DNA of 64,000 nucleotides from Chondrinema litorale (GTDB lineage Bacteria > Bacteroidota > Bacteroidia > Cytophagales > Flammeovirgaceae). The position numbers were made by a program, and so were the translations under genes. The stretch spans positions 4,105,001 through 4,169,000 of the forward strand of contig NZ_CP111043.1 in assembly GCF_026250525.1 (NCBI RefSeq), given 5' to 3'. Shown piece by piece: positions 16,848-25,512 of this stretch; the first letter of the stretch is position 1, and every line of letters starts with the position of its first letter. The notes beneath the pieces were generated by a model. That model was not told the DNA's origin, searched no databases, and saw only the letters and a list, made by a program, of their open reading frames with translations.

Positions 16848-17960
16848 ATGTATCCGGAAAACCCATATTACCTTTTAACGCCAGGACCACTATCAACAAG
16901 TAAATCTGTAAAAGCTGCCATGTTGAGAGACTGGTGCACTTGGGATGATGATTATAAAGAAATTGTGCAGCAAGTAAGAAAAGACTTATTGGAAATTGCC
17001 GGAGTAGGAGATGAGTACACATCTGTATTAATGCAAGGAAGTGGTACCTTCTCAGTAGAATCTGTAATTGGAAGTGTAACTTCTACCAACTCTAAGCTGC
17101 TTGTATTAGAGAATGGATCTTATGGAAGAAGAATAGCTCAAATAGCTGAGCGATTAAATGTAAATTGTATCACTTATTCAGCTTCTGAAAATGAACAGCA
17201 TAACCCTGTAAAACTCGCTAAAATATTAGAAGAAGATCAAGCAATTACTCATGTAGCATTGGTGCATTGCGAAACTACAACTGGTATGCTTAACGCTGCC
17301 GAGCGTATTTCTGAAATCGCCAAAGAGCATGGTAAAATATTTATATTAGATGCAATGAGCAGCTTTGGAGGTATTCCTATTGATATGATTGAGGCAGGTA
17401 TCGATTTTTTAATTAGCTCGGCTAATAAATGTATTCAAGGAGTACCCGGATTCGGATTTGTAATTGCGAAAAAAGCAGAGTTAGAAAAATGTAAAGGCAG
17501 AGCAAGATCACTGGCACTAGATTTATACGACCAATGGGAAGCTATGGAAAACGATCCTGGAAAATGGAGATATACATCACCAACTCATACAGTGAGAGCA
17601 TTTGTACAGGCTTTGGCAGAATTACACGAAGAGGGTGGAGTGCTTAAACGATATGAACGTTATCAGGAGAATCATGCAATTTTAGTAGAAGGCATGAGAG
17701 AAGCTGGATTCGAAACATTTTTGCCAGATTATTTGCAGTCGCCCATCATTACCGCATTTAAGAATCCAGAAGAAATCGCCTATAATTTTAATCAGTTTTA
17801 TGATCTCTTAAAAACTAGAGGTTTTGTAATATATCCCGGAAAAGTTTCAGATGCTGATACTTTCCGCATTGGTAATATCGGACATGTATTTCCAGAAGAC
17901 TTTCGTGAACTGATTAAAGCAGTAAAGTCTTGTATATACTGGAAAGAAACAACTTTTTAA
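16848..17960 (+). CDS. phnW: 2-aminoethylphosphonate-pyruvate transaminase
   Basis: The 370 residues match PhnW, a class V PLP aminotransferase that turns 2-aminoethylphosphonate plus pyruvate into phosphonoacetaldehyde plus alanine in the cytoplasm. The N-terminus YYLLTPGPLSTSKSVKAAML is characteristic. Asp168 (ILDAMSSFGG) and the PLP lysine Lys194 (SSANKCIQGVPGFGF) sit at the positions known for the Salmonella enzyme, and a C-terminal Arg in FRIGNIGH would bind the substrate. The next gene is a phosphonatase-like HAD enzyme, the usual partner. The gene follows the susD terminator by about 75 bases, so it probably has its own promoter. Confidence 0.95.
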   Translation: MYPENPYYLLTPGPLSTSKSVKAAMLRDWCTWDDDYKEIVQQVRKDLLEIAGVGDEYTSVLMQGSGTFSVESVIGSVTSTNSKLLVLENGSYGRRIAQIAERLNVNCITYSASENEQHNPVKLAKILEEDQAITHVALVHCETTTGMLNAAERISEIAKEHGKIFILDAMSSFGGIPIDMIEAGIDFLISSANKCIQGVPGFGFVIAKKAELEKCKGRARSLALDLYDQWEAMENDPGKWRYTSPTHTVRAFVQALAELHEEGGVLKRYERYQENHAILVEGMREAGFETFLPDYLQSPIITAFKNPEEIAYNFNQFYDLLKTRGFVIYPGKVSDADTFRIGNIGHVFPEDFRELIKAVKSCIYWKETTF

Positions 17961-18032
17961 TATCAACTCTACAAAACGGCAATGAATTAAATCTTACAAT
18001 CAGCTTTTAATTATTAATTAACCAGATTTATT

Positions 18033-18731
18033 ATGGATATTCAGTTAGTAGTTTTTGATATGGCAGGAACTACAGTGAAAGACAGAAATAATGTTTGCAT
18101 AGCTATAATGGAAGCTTTGGCAGATGAAGGCATTTTTGTTGAAATACCTGTTATCAATAAAGTATTAGGCTACCCTAAGCCATTAGCTATAAGAATGTTG
18201 ATGGGAATGAAGTTGCCGAATGAAAAAGATATTACAGATAAATATGTTGATGAAATTCATCAAAATTTCGTCAAGAAAATGATACATCACTACGAAAGTA
18301 GCCCCTTTGTAGCCGAAAAATCGGGAGTAAGAGAAACCTTAGCCGCTTTAAAAAGTTGTGGAATCAAAATAGGAATAGATACCGGGTTTAACAGAGAAAT
18401 CGCAGATACCATTTTTGCCCGATTAAATTGGGTTAAAGATGGTATTTTTGATTACTCCATTACCAGCGACGAGGTAAAAAACGGTCGTCCACATCCAGAT
18501 ATGATATTGAATCTGATGGAGCAAGCAGGGGTAACTGATCCAAAGCAAGTTATAAAAGTAGGAGATGCGGTTTCAGATATACAAGAGGGCAGAGCTGCAG
18601 GTTGTGGTATGGTAGTAGCCGTTACTACTGGCTCTTGGAAAAAAGAAGATTTGGAAAAAGAAGAACCAGATTATTTGATTTATAGCCTTCCAGAATTATT
18701 AGATATCATTGGTATACATCAGCCACAATGA
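18033..18731 (+). CDS. phosphonatase-like HAD hydrolase (PhnX relative)
   Basis: This 232-residue HAD enzyme has nucleophile Asp9 in FDMAGTT. The second acidic residue of the usual DxD is Ala11, a hallmark of phosphonoacetaldehyde hydrolases. Lys49 in LGYPKPLAIR aligns with the Schiff-base lysine in the PhnX cap (G-L-L-K), but the His three residues later in PhnX is not kept. Further motifs are GIDTGFN, GRPHPDM and VGDAVSDIQEG. The expected reaction is phosphonoacetaldehyde to acetaldehyde plus phosphate, following PhnW. It is about 35 residues shorter than classical PhnX and fits the phosphonatase-like sister family. Its stop codon overlaps the next start (ATGA). Confidence 0.88.
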   Translation: MDIQLVVFDMAGTTVKDRNNVCIAIMEALADEGIFVEIPVINKVLGYPKPLAIRMLMGMKLPNEKDITDKYVDEIHQNFVKKMIHHYESSPFVAEKSGVRETLAALKSCGIKIGIDTGFNREIADTIFARLNWVKDGIFDYSITSDEVKNGRPHPDMILNLMEQAGVTDPKQVIKVGDAVSDIQEGRAAGCGMVVAVTTGSWKKEDLEKEEPDYLIYSLPELLDIIGIHQPQ

Positions 18732-20602
18732 AATTTTTTAGTTTAGTAGGCTTATTTATACCACTCTGCTTACAATTATCGGCACAGGTAAAGCCAGTAG
18801 CAGAGTGGTATTTCTGGCCAGATTATACCCTGCCCGGAAATGCCAAAAACTATCCCGGTCCTAAGTTGGACAATCCGGCAAGTTACTTTCAGAAACTAGA
18901 ATACAAAAACACTCCTTTACTTTTCTTTTCTGAAGAACCAACTGAGCGACTGATTAATTTTTTAGCTAAAGAAAAGATTCCGCAAGAAGATTTTACCATT
19001 GAATTGTGGTTGTTGGTTCATGTAAATCAGCCGGTCGGTGCTTTAATTACATTAAAAGACAGAAGCCTACAAACCGAACCTGATTGGTTGCTAGGTTACT
19101 ATGGAGATGAGCTTGTTTATTCTCTTAAAACAGTTAAGCATCCTTATGGTGAGATTATAAATAAAAAGGTAGACGATTACTGGTCTGGTAATTTTTTGCA
19201 CATAGTTGCTGTGTATGAAGCTGGTAAAATGAAATTGTATTACAATGGTAATTTGCTTGATGAAATAACAGTTGGAGCAAGAGCCAAACCAGCAGGAGAA
19301 ACCGCAGTAAATAATCAGATAGAACTGGCTGCATACTTAAAGAATGAACCCTATATGGATTTAGGTAATCTGGTAAAATCGCTCAGAATTTATGATCAAG
19401 CAATTTCAAAAGAAGAGATTACAAGTAATTTTACCCATTACAAAAAAATGGTGGAGCGAGGAATTCTCTATCCAGACTTATTCCATTTTGCAACTGGTCC
19501 TTATTTAAATTATGCCACAAAATCTAGTATCAATTTACTTTGGGAGGCAGATCGAGAAACAACTGCTACTATAGAATATGGTACTTCATTGCCTTTAAAA
19601 AACAAACTCGAAGTTAATTCAGAGAGATTGATAAAGGAAGACAATGCTGAACCAGATAATTTTATTGGCGAGGCAGCACTCACTGGTTTAGCGTCTGGCA
19701 CAAAATACTTTTATCAAATTACACTAAAAGACAAGGCAGGTAACGAAATTCAATCTGGTGTTTTAACTTTTAAAACAGCGGTTGAAGATGACGAAGCTTT
19801 TGCTTTTGCAGTAATAGGCGATACAGAAGCGAGACCACACATCAACGATCGGGTAGCAAAATTGATTTGGGGTGAGCGACCAGATTTTTGTTTAAATCTT
19901 GGCGATTTAACAGATGGAGGTATAAAAAGACAAAAATTTCAATGGAATTATGAGTATTTTAGTGGAATGACTCAACTCCATAGCCGGATTCCGGTTTTTC
20001 CTGTAGCTGGAAATGGTGAGTCAGACTTGTACTGGTATAATCGTTACCATGCATTGCCAGAACCAGAAGGTTATTATAAATTTACTTATGGCAATGCAGA
20101 TTTTTTTATGTTAGACAGCAACCAAGAAGAAGAGTTTGCTCCTGGTAAAAAACAGTATGTTTGGCTAGAAGAACAATTAAAAAGCTCTCAAGCAAATTGG
20201 AAGTTTGTTTGCCATCATCATGCTCCTTACTCTGCTGATGAAGACGATTATGGCGATTCATGGAAGGAGCAAACAGATATGGGAGATTTAGAGGTAAGAA
20301 AAATTGTACCTCTCTATGAGAAATACGGTGTAGATATGGTGTTTTTTGGCCATTTACACACTTACCAAAGAACACTACCTATTGCATCAAATCAAGTAAA
20401 TGAAGAAAATGGAGTAATCTACGTGCAAGCAGGAGGAGGAGGTGGAAACCTAGAAGACTTTGCCCCTGCAAGAGCATGGTTTAGCGCTAAAACCTATCGA
20501 GGACATCATTACTTTACAATCAATATTTTCAACAATTCCCTCAGTTTTAAAATGTATGATACTGAGGGTAGACTAAAAGATTTTTTAGAACTTAAAAAAT
20601 AG
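18728..20602 (+). CDS. secreted LamG-like plus purple-acid-phosphatase-type metallophosphoesterase
   Basis: The signal peptide ends LQLSAQ. Residues about 50-230 look like a concanavalin/LamG sandwich (FTIELWLLVHVN, LHIVAVYEAGKMKLYYNG). A fibronectin-like purple acid phosphatase N-domain follows (about 250-345), then the catalytic domain (350-600) with GDTEARP, LNLGDLTDGG, HHHAPYS and FGHLHTYQR. The usual GNH motif reads GNGESD, so one metal-binding His is replaced. Translationally coupled to the phosphonatase-like gene, it probably frees phosphate or cleaves a phospho(no)ester in the periplasm or at the surface before uptake. Activity depends on how the missing His is compensated. Confidence 0.9.
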   Translation: MKFFSLVGLFIPLCLQLSAQVKPVAEWYFWPDYTLPGNAKNYPGPKLDNPASYFQKLEYKNTPLLFFSEEPTERLINFLAKEKIPQEDFTIELWLLVHVNQPVGALITLKDRSLQTEPDWLLGYYGDELVYSLKTVKHPYGEIINKKVDDYWSGNFLHIVAVYEAGKMKLYYNGNLLDEITVGARAKPAGETAVNNQIELAAYLKNEPYMDLGNLVKSLRIYDQAISKEEITSNFTHYKKMVERGILYPDLFHFATGPYLNYATKSSINLLWEADRETTATIEYGTSLPLKNKLEVNSERLIKEDNAEPDNFIGEAALTGLASGTKYFYQITLKDKAGNEIQSGVLTFKTAVEDDEAFAFAVIGDTEARPHINDRVAKLIWGERPDFCLNLGDLTDGGIKRQKFQWNYEYFSGMTQLHSRIPVFPVAGNGESDLYWYNRYHALPEPEGYYKFTYGNADFFMLDSNQEEEFAPGKKQYVWLEEQLKSSQANWKFVCHHHAPYSADEDDYGDSWKEQTDMGDLEVRKIVPLYEKYGVDMVFFGHLHTYQRTLPIASNQVNEENGVIYVQAGGGGGNLEDFAPARAWFSAKTYRGHHYFTINIFNNSLSFKMYDTEGRLKDFLELKK

Positions 20603-20604
20603 AT

Positions 20605-21468
20605 ATGGCCTGGACCAATTATCACGGACACTGCTATTACTGCGATGGCAAACTAGAACCCGAAGCTTATGTAGAAAAAGCTTTGGAATTAGATATGCCA
20701 GCTATTGGCTTTTCTTCTCATTGCCCTTTTGAAGGCGGGCATGGTTGGAATATGAAGATGGAAGAACTGCCAGATTACCTCAAAGAAGTAGAAGGTTTAA
20801 AACAACAATACGGAGACCAAATTCAAATTTACACAGGTCTAGAAATGGACTATATTCCGGGCGTAATTAGTAATCAGTCTGAGCATATAAAACAAGCAAA
20901 TCTAGATTATACCATTGGTTCTATACATTATACTGGTGTTTTTGATGACGGCAGGTTTTGTGAAATTGATGGAGCTCATCAGAAATTCTTGGAAGGTTTA
21001 CATCATATTTTTGATGGTGATGTAAAAGCAATGGTAAGTAAGTATTTTGAGCTAACCAGAGAAATGCTAAAAGATGGAATAGATGTTTTAGGGCATTTAG
21101 ATAAGATTAAAATTCAGGCAGAGCAAGGAGTATTGTTTTCAGAATTTGAAGATTGGTATAGAATAGAGGTTTCTAAAACGCTAGAATCGATTGCAGAAGA
21201 AAAAGTTATTCTCGAAGTAAATACCAGAGGAATTTACAAGAAAAAATCTGTGGAGACTTATCCCTCTAAATGGATATTAACTTTAGCAAAAGAGCTAGAT
21301 ATAGATATAATGTTAAATGCAGATGCACATCATCCGGAAGAATTAAATGCCGTTTTTACAGAAACCGCCTCTAAACTCAAAAAAATAGGCTTTAAGGAGC
21401 TAAAAGTTTTAAAAAATGGTGAATGGGTTTCATTGTCTTTTAGCGAACGTGGAGTAAATTGGGAATAA
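20605..21468 (+). CDS. PHP-domain phosphoesterase (histidinol-phosphatase-like)
   Basis: The 287 residues carry the PHP metal sites in order: NYHGHCYYCDG at the N-terminus, GFSSHCPF, a Glu in YTGLEMDY, GSIHY, DVLGHLDKIK, LEVNTRG and a C-terminal LNADAHHPEEL. It has no signal peptide, so it acts in the cytoplasm. Histidine biosynthesis genes are absent here. The gene begins two bases after the metallophosphoesterase stop, inside the phosphonate operon, so a role on a phosphorylated or phosphonylated intermediate is more likely than HisJ function. The exact substrate cannot be read from sequence. Confidence 0.88.
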   Translation: MAWTNYHGHCYYCDGKLEPEAYVEKALELDMPAIGFSSHCPFEGGHGWNMKMEELPDYLKEVEGLKQQYGDQIQIYTGLEMDYIPGVISNQSEHIKQANLDYTIGSIHYTGVFDDGRFCEIDGAHQKFLEGLHHIFDGDVKAMVSKYFELTREMLKDGIDVLGHLDKIKIQAEQGVLFSEFEDWYRIEVSKTLESIAEEKVILEVNTRGIYKKKSVETYPSKWILTLAKELDIDIMLNADAHHPEELNAVFTETASKLKKIGFKELKVLKNGEWVSLSFSERGVNWE

Positions 21469-21502
21469 TTATCTTTTTCTTTCAATACGCTAATTTATAT
21501 AG

Positions 21503-22819
21503 ATGAATCTTAACAAATCTGTAACTCAGTGGCTGAGTAAAACTAAACTACCACTCTTCACTCTTTTCGCAGTATTGGCTGCTTTTTGTACCTATTCATG
21601 CATGTACGCATTCCGTAAACCTTTTGCTGTGGCTACTTTTGAAGGCATAGCGTTTTGGGGAATCGATTATAAAATACTGCTCATTGTTGCTCAAGTTTTG
21701 GGCTATACTTTATCTAAGTTTTTAGGAATTAAGATAGTATCTGAGGCTGGAACAAAAATTAGAGGCATAAGCATTTTAGTACTCATCGGTTTGGCTGAGA
21801 TTGCTTTACTAGGCTTTGCTTTAACTCCTGCACCTTATAATATTATCTTCTTGTTTTTTAATGGATTGCCGTTGGGTATGGTTTGGGGCTTGGTGTTTAG
21901 TTACTTAGAAGGCAGAAGAGTTACAGAAATTTTAGGTGCTGGGTTGTCTATAAGCTTTATATTTTCATCGGGCTTTGTAAAAACAATAGGAGCTATTGTA
22001 ATGCAAGATTGGGGATTTACAGAGTTTTGGATGCCATTTATAACTGGTGGATTATTCGCATTTCCTTTGCTCTTTTTTGTTTGGATGCTCGAACGACTAC
22101 CAGCACCTTCAGCATTAGATGAGGAACTACGAACCAAGCGAGAACCAATGAATGGTAAGCAGAGAAAGCAATTATTCTTAGGATTTGCACCAGGTTTAAT
22201 TTTACTTATAATCGTTTATGCTCTGCTCACTGCATTTAGAGATTTTAGAGATAATTTTGCTGCTGAGATTTGGCAAGCAGTAGGCTATGGAGATTCCCCA
22301 GAAATTTTCACTGCTACAGAAATTCCAATTTCACTGGCAATTTTAATTATGATGAGCTTGGTCTTTTTAGTGAAAGATAATGCCAAAGCCCTCATGGTAA
22401 ACCATCTCATTATTTTTGCAGGAATTGTTTTGGTGGGTCTTAGTACAATGGCATATCAAAATAGCATGATTGGCCCAGAGCTTTGGATGATTCTTGTTGG
22501 GCTTGGCCTATACATGGGTTATGTACCTTTTAACAGTATATTTTTCGATAGGTTTATCGCTGCATTTCAATATATATCAAATGTTGGCTTCCTTATCTAT
22601 TTGGCAGATGCTTTTGGCTATATGGGCAGTGTCGGAATTATGTTATACAAAAACTTTGGCAATGCCAATATGAGCTGGCTTAACTTTTTTATATCTTCTA
22701 GTTATATAATGGCTGTTGTAGGAGCAGTTTTTACCTTGCTTTCTATGTATTACTTCGCCCAAAAGCATAAAGCATGGAAACAAGATAAAATGGTAGTCTC
22801 AGGTGAAAGGCTGGCGTAA
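21503..22819 (+). CDS. DUF5690-family MFS-like membrane transporter
   Basis: This 438-residue protein has about 12 hydrophobic segments. The N-terminal FAVLAAFCTYSCMYAFRKPFAVATF resembles organophosphate:phosphate antiporters (UhpT/GlpT-like MFS have a similar Tyr-rich first helix with RKP). It matches the Bacteroidetes DUF5690 family as I know it. As the last gene of the phosphonate operon, 34 bases after the PHP gene, it is the best candidate for the inner-membrane step that would bring AEP or a related phosphonate into the cytoplasm, since no PhnCDE-type ABC transporter is present. The transport role and substrate are inference. Confidence 0.85.
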   Translation: MNLNKSVTQWLSKTKLPLFTLFAVLAAFCTYSCMYAFRKPFAVATFEGIAFWGIDYKILLIVAQVLGYTLSKFLGIKIVSEAGTKIRGISILVLIGLAEIALLGFALTPAPYNIIFLFFNGLPLGMVWGLVFSYLEGRRVTEILGAGLSISFIFSSGFVKTIGAIVMQDWGFTEFWMPFITGGLFAFPLLFFVWMLERLPAPSALDEELRTKREPMNGKQRKQLFLGFAPGLILLIIVYALLTAFRDFRDNFAAEIWQAVGYGDSPEIFTATEIPISLAILIMMSLVFLVKDNAKALMVNHLIIFAGIVLVGLSTMAYQNSMIGPELWMILVGLGLYMGYVPFNSIFFDRFIAAFQYISNVGFLIYLADAFGYMGSVGIMLYKNFGNANMSWLNFFISSSYIMAVVGAVFTLLSMYYFAQKHKAWKQDKMVVSGERLA

Positions 22820-23031
22820 AGTATTGTTTCAAGTATAAGTGAATCCTGTTTATCTAAACTGATAAAAATTATATCTATCAAACTGAATATATTTACATTT
22901 ATTAGTTAGCATCATACTCATAAAAGATGATGATTTGTTTAATTTGCCCTTACTGATTTCAAAAAAATCAGGATTTAATGGAAAATTATCAACAAAAACA
23001 GATGGCATCTATTGCCGTCAATCAACTAACT

Positions 23032-23886
23032 ATGAGGCTTACTACATTTCTAATTTTATTTTTACTGGCATTTTCTTTTTGTAAAGCTCAACATCTTGTA
23101 CATGTTGAACAAGATAGTGTTTATAATTGGAATGGCTTGTCAATTCCACTAAGTAAAAATGATTTTATTTATAGTACAGAAGAAGAGCATGCTTTTCATG
23201 TAGCTTTAGGTAAGTTAAAAGCTGTGCTTCGAGTTTACATGAGAGACCCTATGAATGATAATTTAGAGGAGCATTTCGAGTCTCAAGCTTTATCTAGTCG
23301 CGATATGCTAGACTTCATTACAAAAAGATATGATGTTTCTGTGAATGGAAATTTTGTTCATAATGATAGAAAAGTTCTTTGGCAACAATATGAGTACATA
23401 GAAAAAAAGACTTATTATAAATATAGAGGCTCGCATTTTATGTTTATGAATAATAATGCTTTATACGATGTGATTATCGTTACTTATGGTACTTCTTTTA
23501 AAAAGAAAGAGTCAAGCTATTATACTTATTTTCAATCAATAGGTGTGGATGATAACTTTCAAGCTGACTGGAAAACAAGTATACCTTATTGGAGTACAGA
23601 TGAATTTCCGGTAGGAAAATGGACTTTAAAAAATGGGAATGCGAGTATTTCTAATATGGCCTATCTAAAATTTACTTCAAGTCGAGATATAGAGTTTTAT
23701 GACAACTTAGATAAATTGGTTTACAAGGAGAGGCTAAACATAACTGAAGATAATGAAATAATGTACTTTATGAAAGATGGAAATCTGGAGCAGATAAAAA
23801 TACTAGAGCGCAACTCAGATTCTCTAAAACTAGAGTTTACCGCCAACGATGGTACAACCAGAGTTAATCTTTATGAAAATTATTGA
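23032..23886 (+). CDS. secreted protein of unknown function
   Basis: I choose the ATG at 23032, which opens a signal peptide (MRLTTFLILFLLAFSFCKAQ); the ATG at 22978 adds a polar stretch. The mature part of about 265 residues is rich in Tyr, Asp and Lys. It has repeated strand-like segments (YDVIIVTYGTSF, YLKFTSSRDIEFYDNLDKLVYKE) and a C-terminal half resembling small beta-barrel lipocalin-like domains. I do not recognise a family. It ends at a strong bidirectional terminator shared with the converging gene downstream. Confidence 0.75.
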   Translation: MRLTTFLILFLLAFSFCKAQHLVHVEQDSVYNWNGLSIPLSKNDFIYSTEEEHAFHVALGKLKAVLRVYMRDPMNDNLEEHFESQALSSRDMLDFITKRYDVSVNGNFVHNDRKVLWQQYEYIEKKTYYKYRGSHFMFMNNNALYDVIIVTYGTSFKKKESSYYTYFQSIGVDDNFQADWKTSIPYWSTDEFPVGKWTLKNGNASISNMAYLKFTSSRDIEFYDNLDKLVYKERLNITEDNEIMYFMKDGNLEQIKILERNSDSLKLEFTANDGTTRVNLYENY

Positions 23887-23902
23887 GTTATAATTATATA
23901 TT

Positions 23903-23939
23903 AAAAAAGGCATCATCTTTAAAGATGATGCCTTTTTTT
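23903..23939. terminator. bidirectional intrinsic terminator
   Basis: GGCATCATCTTT (23909-23920) is followed at once by its exact complement AAAGATGATGCC (23921-23932), with seven T after it and six A before it. It therefore works for both converging genes. Confidence 0.93.
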
Positions 23940-23958
23940 CTGATGTTAAACAAACAAA

Positions 23959-25218
23959 TCAGGTCTTTTGCTTTTTCTTTTTTGCAGCAGGGAAAAGAAT
24001 ATTATTAAGAATTAATCTGTAACCCGGAGAATTAGGGTGCAGGTTTAAATCTGTAGGTTCTTCTCCAACAAAGTGTCTGTAATCTTCTGGGTCGTGACCT
24101 CCAAAAAATGTCCAAGTTCCTTTACCAAAAGTGCCATGTATGTAACGAGCTTCATTTGCTTCTTTGGTTTCACCCATAATTACTACATCAGACTTAATTA
24201 ATTGCTTTTTAAAAGCTGTGGTTTGGCCCATAAAACCTTTTACCAATAACTCATGATTCTGAGATAGCATAGTTGGAATAGGGTCCCATTTTGCAGAAAA
24301 CTGAAACAGTTTAAAAAAGTCGTTTCCTTCATTTAAACCTCTCTCATGAGATTGATTATCAATATTAGAATACTCGTATTCGTAAGGATTGATTTTTAAT
24401 TTAAAGTCTTTGAATGCGAAAGTATTATCGAAATTTAGTTTTGATTGTGCATTTCTGTCAGGTGGATCACCATCGTACATAAAATCACAAATATCTACAC
24501 CATCGGCAGCAAGTGCTATATCGTAAGTATCTGTAGCTGAACACATGGCAAATAAGAATCCGCCACCAGCACAAAAATCTCTTATCTTTTTAACTACAGC
24601 TAGTTTTAACTCAGATACTTTTGTAAAGCCGTGGTTTTGAGCAGATCTTTCAAACTCTCTTTGTTGCTCTATGTACCATTGTTGTCTACCATAAGTTGCA
24701 TAAAACTTTCCATATTGCCCAGTAAAATCTTCGTGGTGAAGGTGTAACCAGTCGTATTCTGGTAGTTTTTCAAGCATTACCTCATCATCAAATACAACAT
24801 CGTAAGGAATCTCAGCATAGGATAAAACCAGTGTAACGGCGTCGTCCCAAGGTTGCTTAGATTTTGGAGAGTATACAGCAATTTTAGGAGCTACTTCCAA
24901 TTTCATTACATCCATGTTTGCTTCAGGGCTCGCAATTGACTGTTTAATTTGTAAAGCTTCAGAATCTGAAATTACCTGATAGCTAACACCTCTTATGATT
25001 AATTCGTTTTCAAAAGACTGTAAGTATTTGAACATAAAACTACCCCCTCTGTAGTTGAGAAGCCATTCAGCTTCTACTTCTTGTTGCAAAACCCAGAATG
25101 TTACACCGTAAGCTTTTAAGTGATTTGCTTGGCTTTCATCCATTGGTACTAACAGGTAGGCTGCTTTTGTGAAAGTAGTTATTAGTAGGAAAGTTATAAG
25201 CAGGAGGAATTTTCTCAT
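23959..25218 (-). CDS. secreted GATase-like protein, paralogue 1 (often labelled asparagine synthetase B)
   Basis: The 419-residue protein has a signal peptide (KFLLLITFLLITTFTKA) and a basic C-terminal tail KKKKQKT. The central region looks like a class I amidotransferase or ThuA-like fold: KIAVYSPK starts the first strand, and FLFAMCSATDTYD has a Cys in a nucleophile-elbow-like turn. Conserved HLHHEDFTGQYGKFYATYG and GGHDPEDYRHFVG add His and acidic residues. Relatives carry the automatic name asparagine synthetase B, but no N-terminal Cys2 glutaminase or ATP-pyrophosphatase motif is present, so I do not accept it. The next gene upstream encodes a close paralogue. Function is unknown; the location is probably periplasm or surface. 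Confidence 0.85.
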   Translation of the reverse strand: MRKFLLLITFLLITTFTKAAYLLVPMDESQANHLKAYGVTFWVLQQEVEAEWLLNYRGGSFMFKYLQSFENELIIRGVSYQVISDSEALQIKQSIASPEANMDVMKLEVAPKIAVYSPKSKQPWDDAVTLVLSYAEIPYDVVFDDEVMLEKLPEYDWLHLHHEDFTGQYGKFYATYGRQQWYIEQQREFERSAQNHGFTKVSELKLAVVKKIRDFCAGGGFLFAMCSATDTYDIALAADGVDICDFMYDGDPPDRNAQSKLNFDNTFAFKDFKLKINPYEYEYSNIDNQSHERGLNEGNDFFKLFQFSAKWDPIPTMLSQNHELLVKGFMGQTTAFKKQLIKSDVVIMGETKEANEARYIHGTFGKGTWTFFGGHDPEDYRHFVGEEPTDLNLHPNSPGYRLILNNILFPAAKKKKQKT

Positions 25219-25512
25219 ATCTCAATTATGCAGATTAAAAAAATTAGTATTTGCTGAAAGATTATAAAATCTATAACACAAATCTGTTTTAAATGAAGAT
25301 TTACTCTATAAACTTAGTGAATTATTTTAAAGTTTCAATGTGTGAACAGTATGTGTTTGAAAACATTGTTAAGTTGAAATGTAAGATTTTCTATAAAATG
25401 TACTCTAAAATAAATCTAGAAAGTATGAATATATTCTATATTGTAAGAAAACTATAGATAGTGAAAAAAATTCAATTGTTTTCTATTAGTAATTATTAAG
25501 CATTCATTTTGA

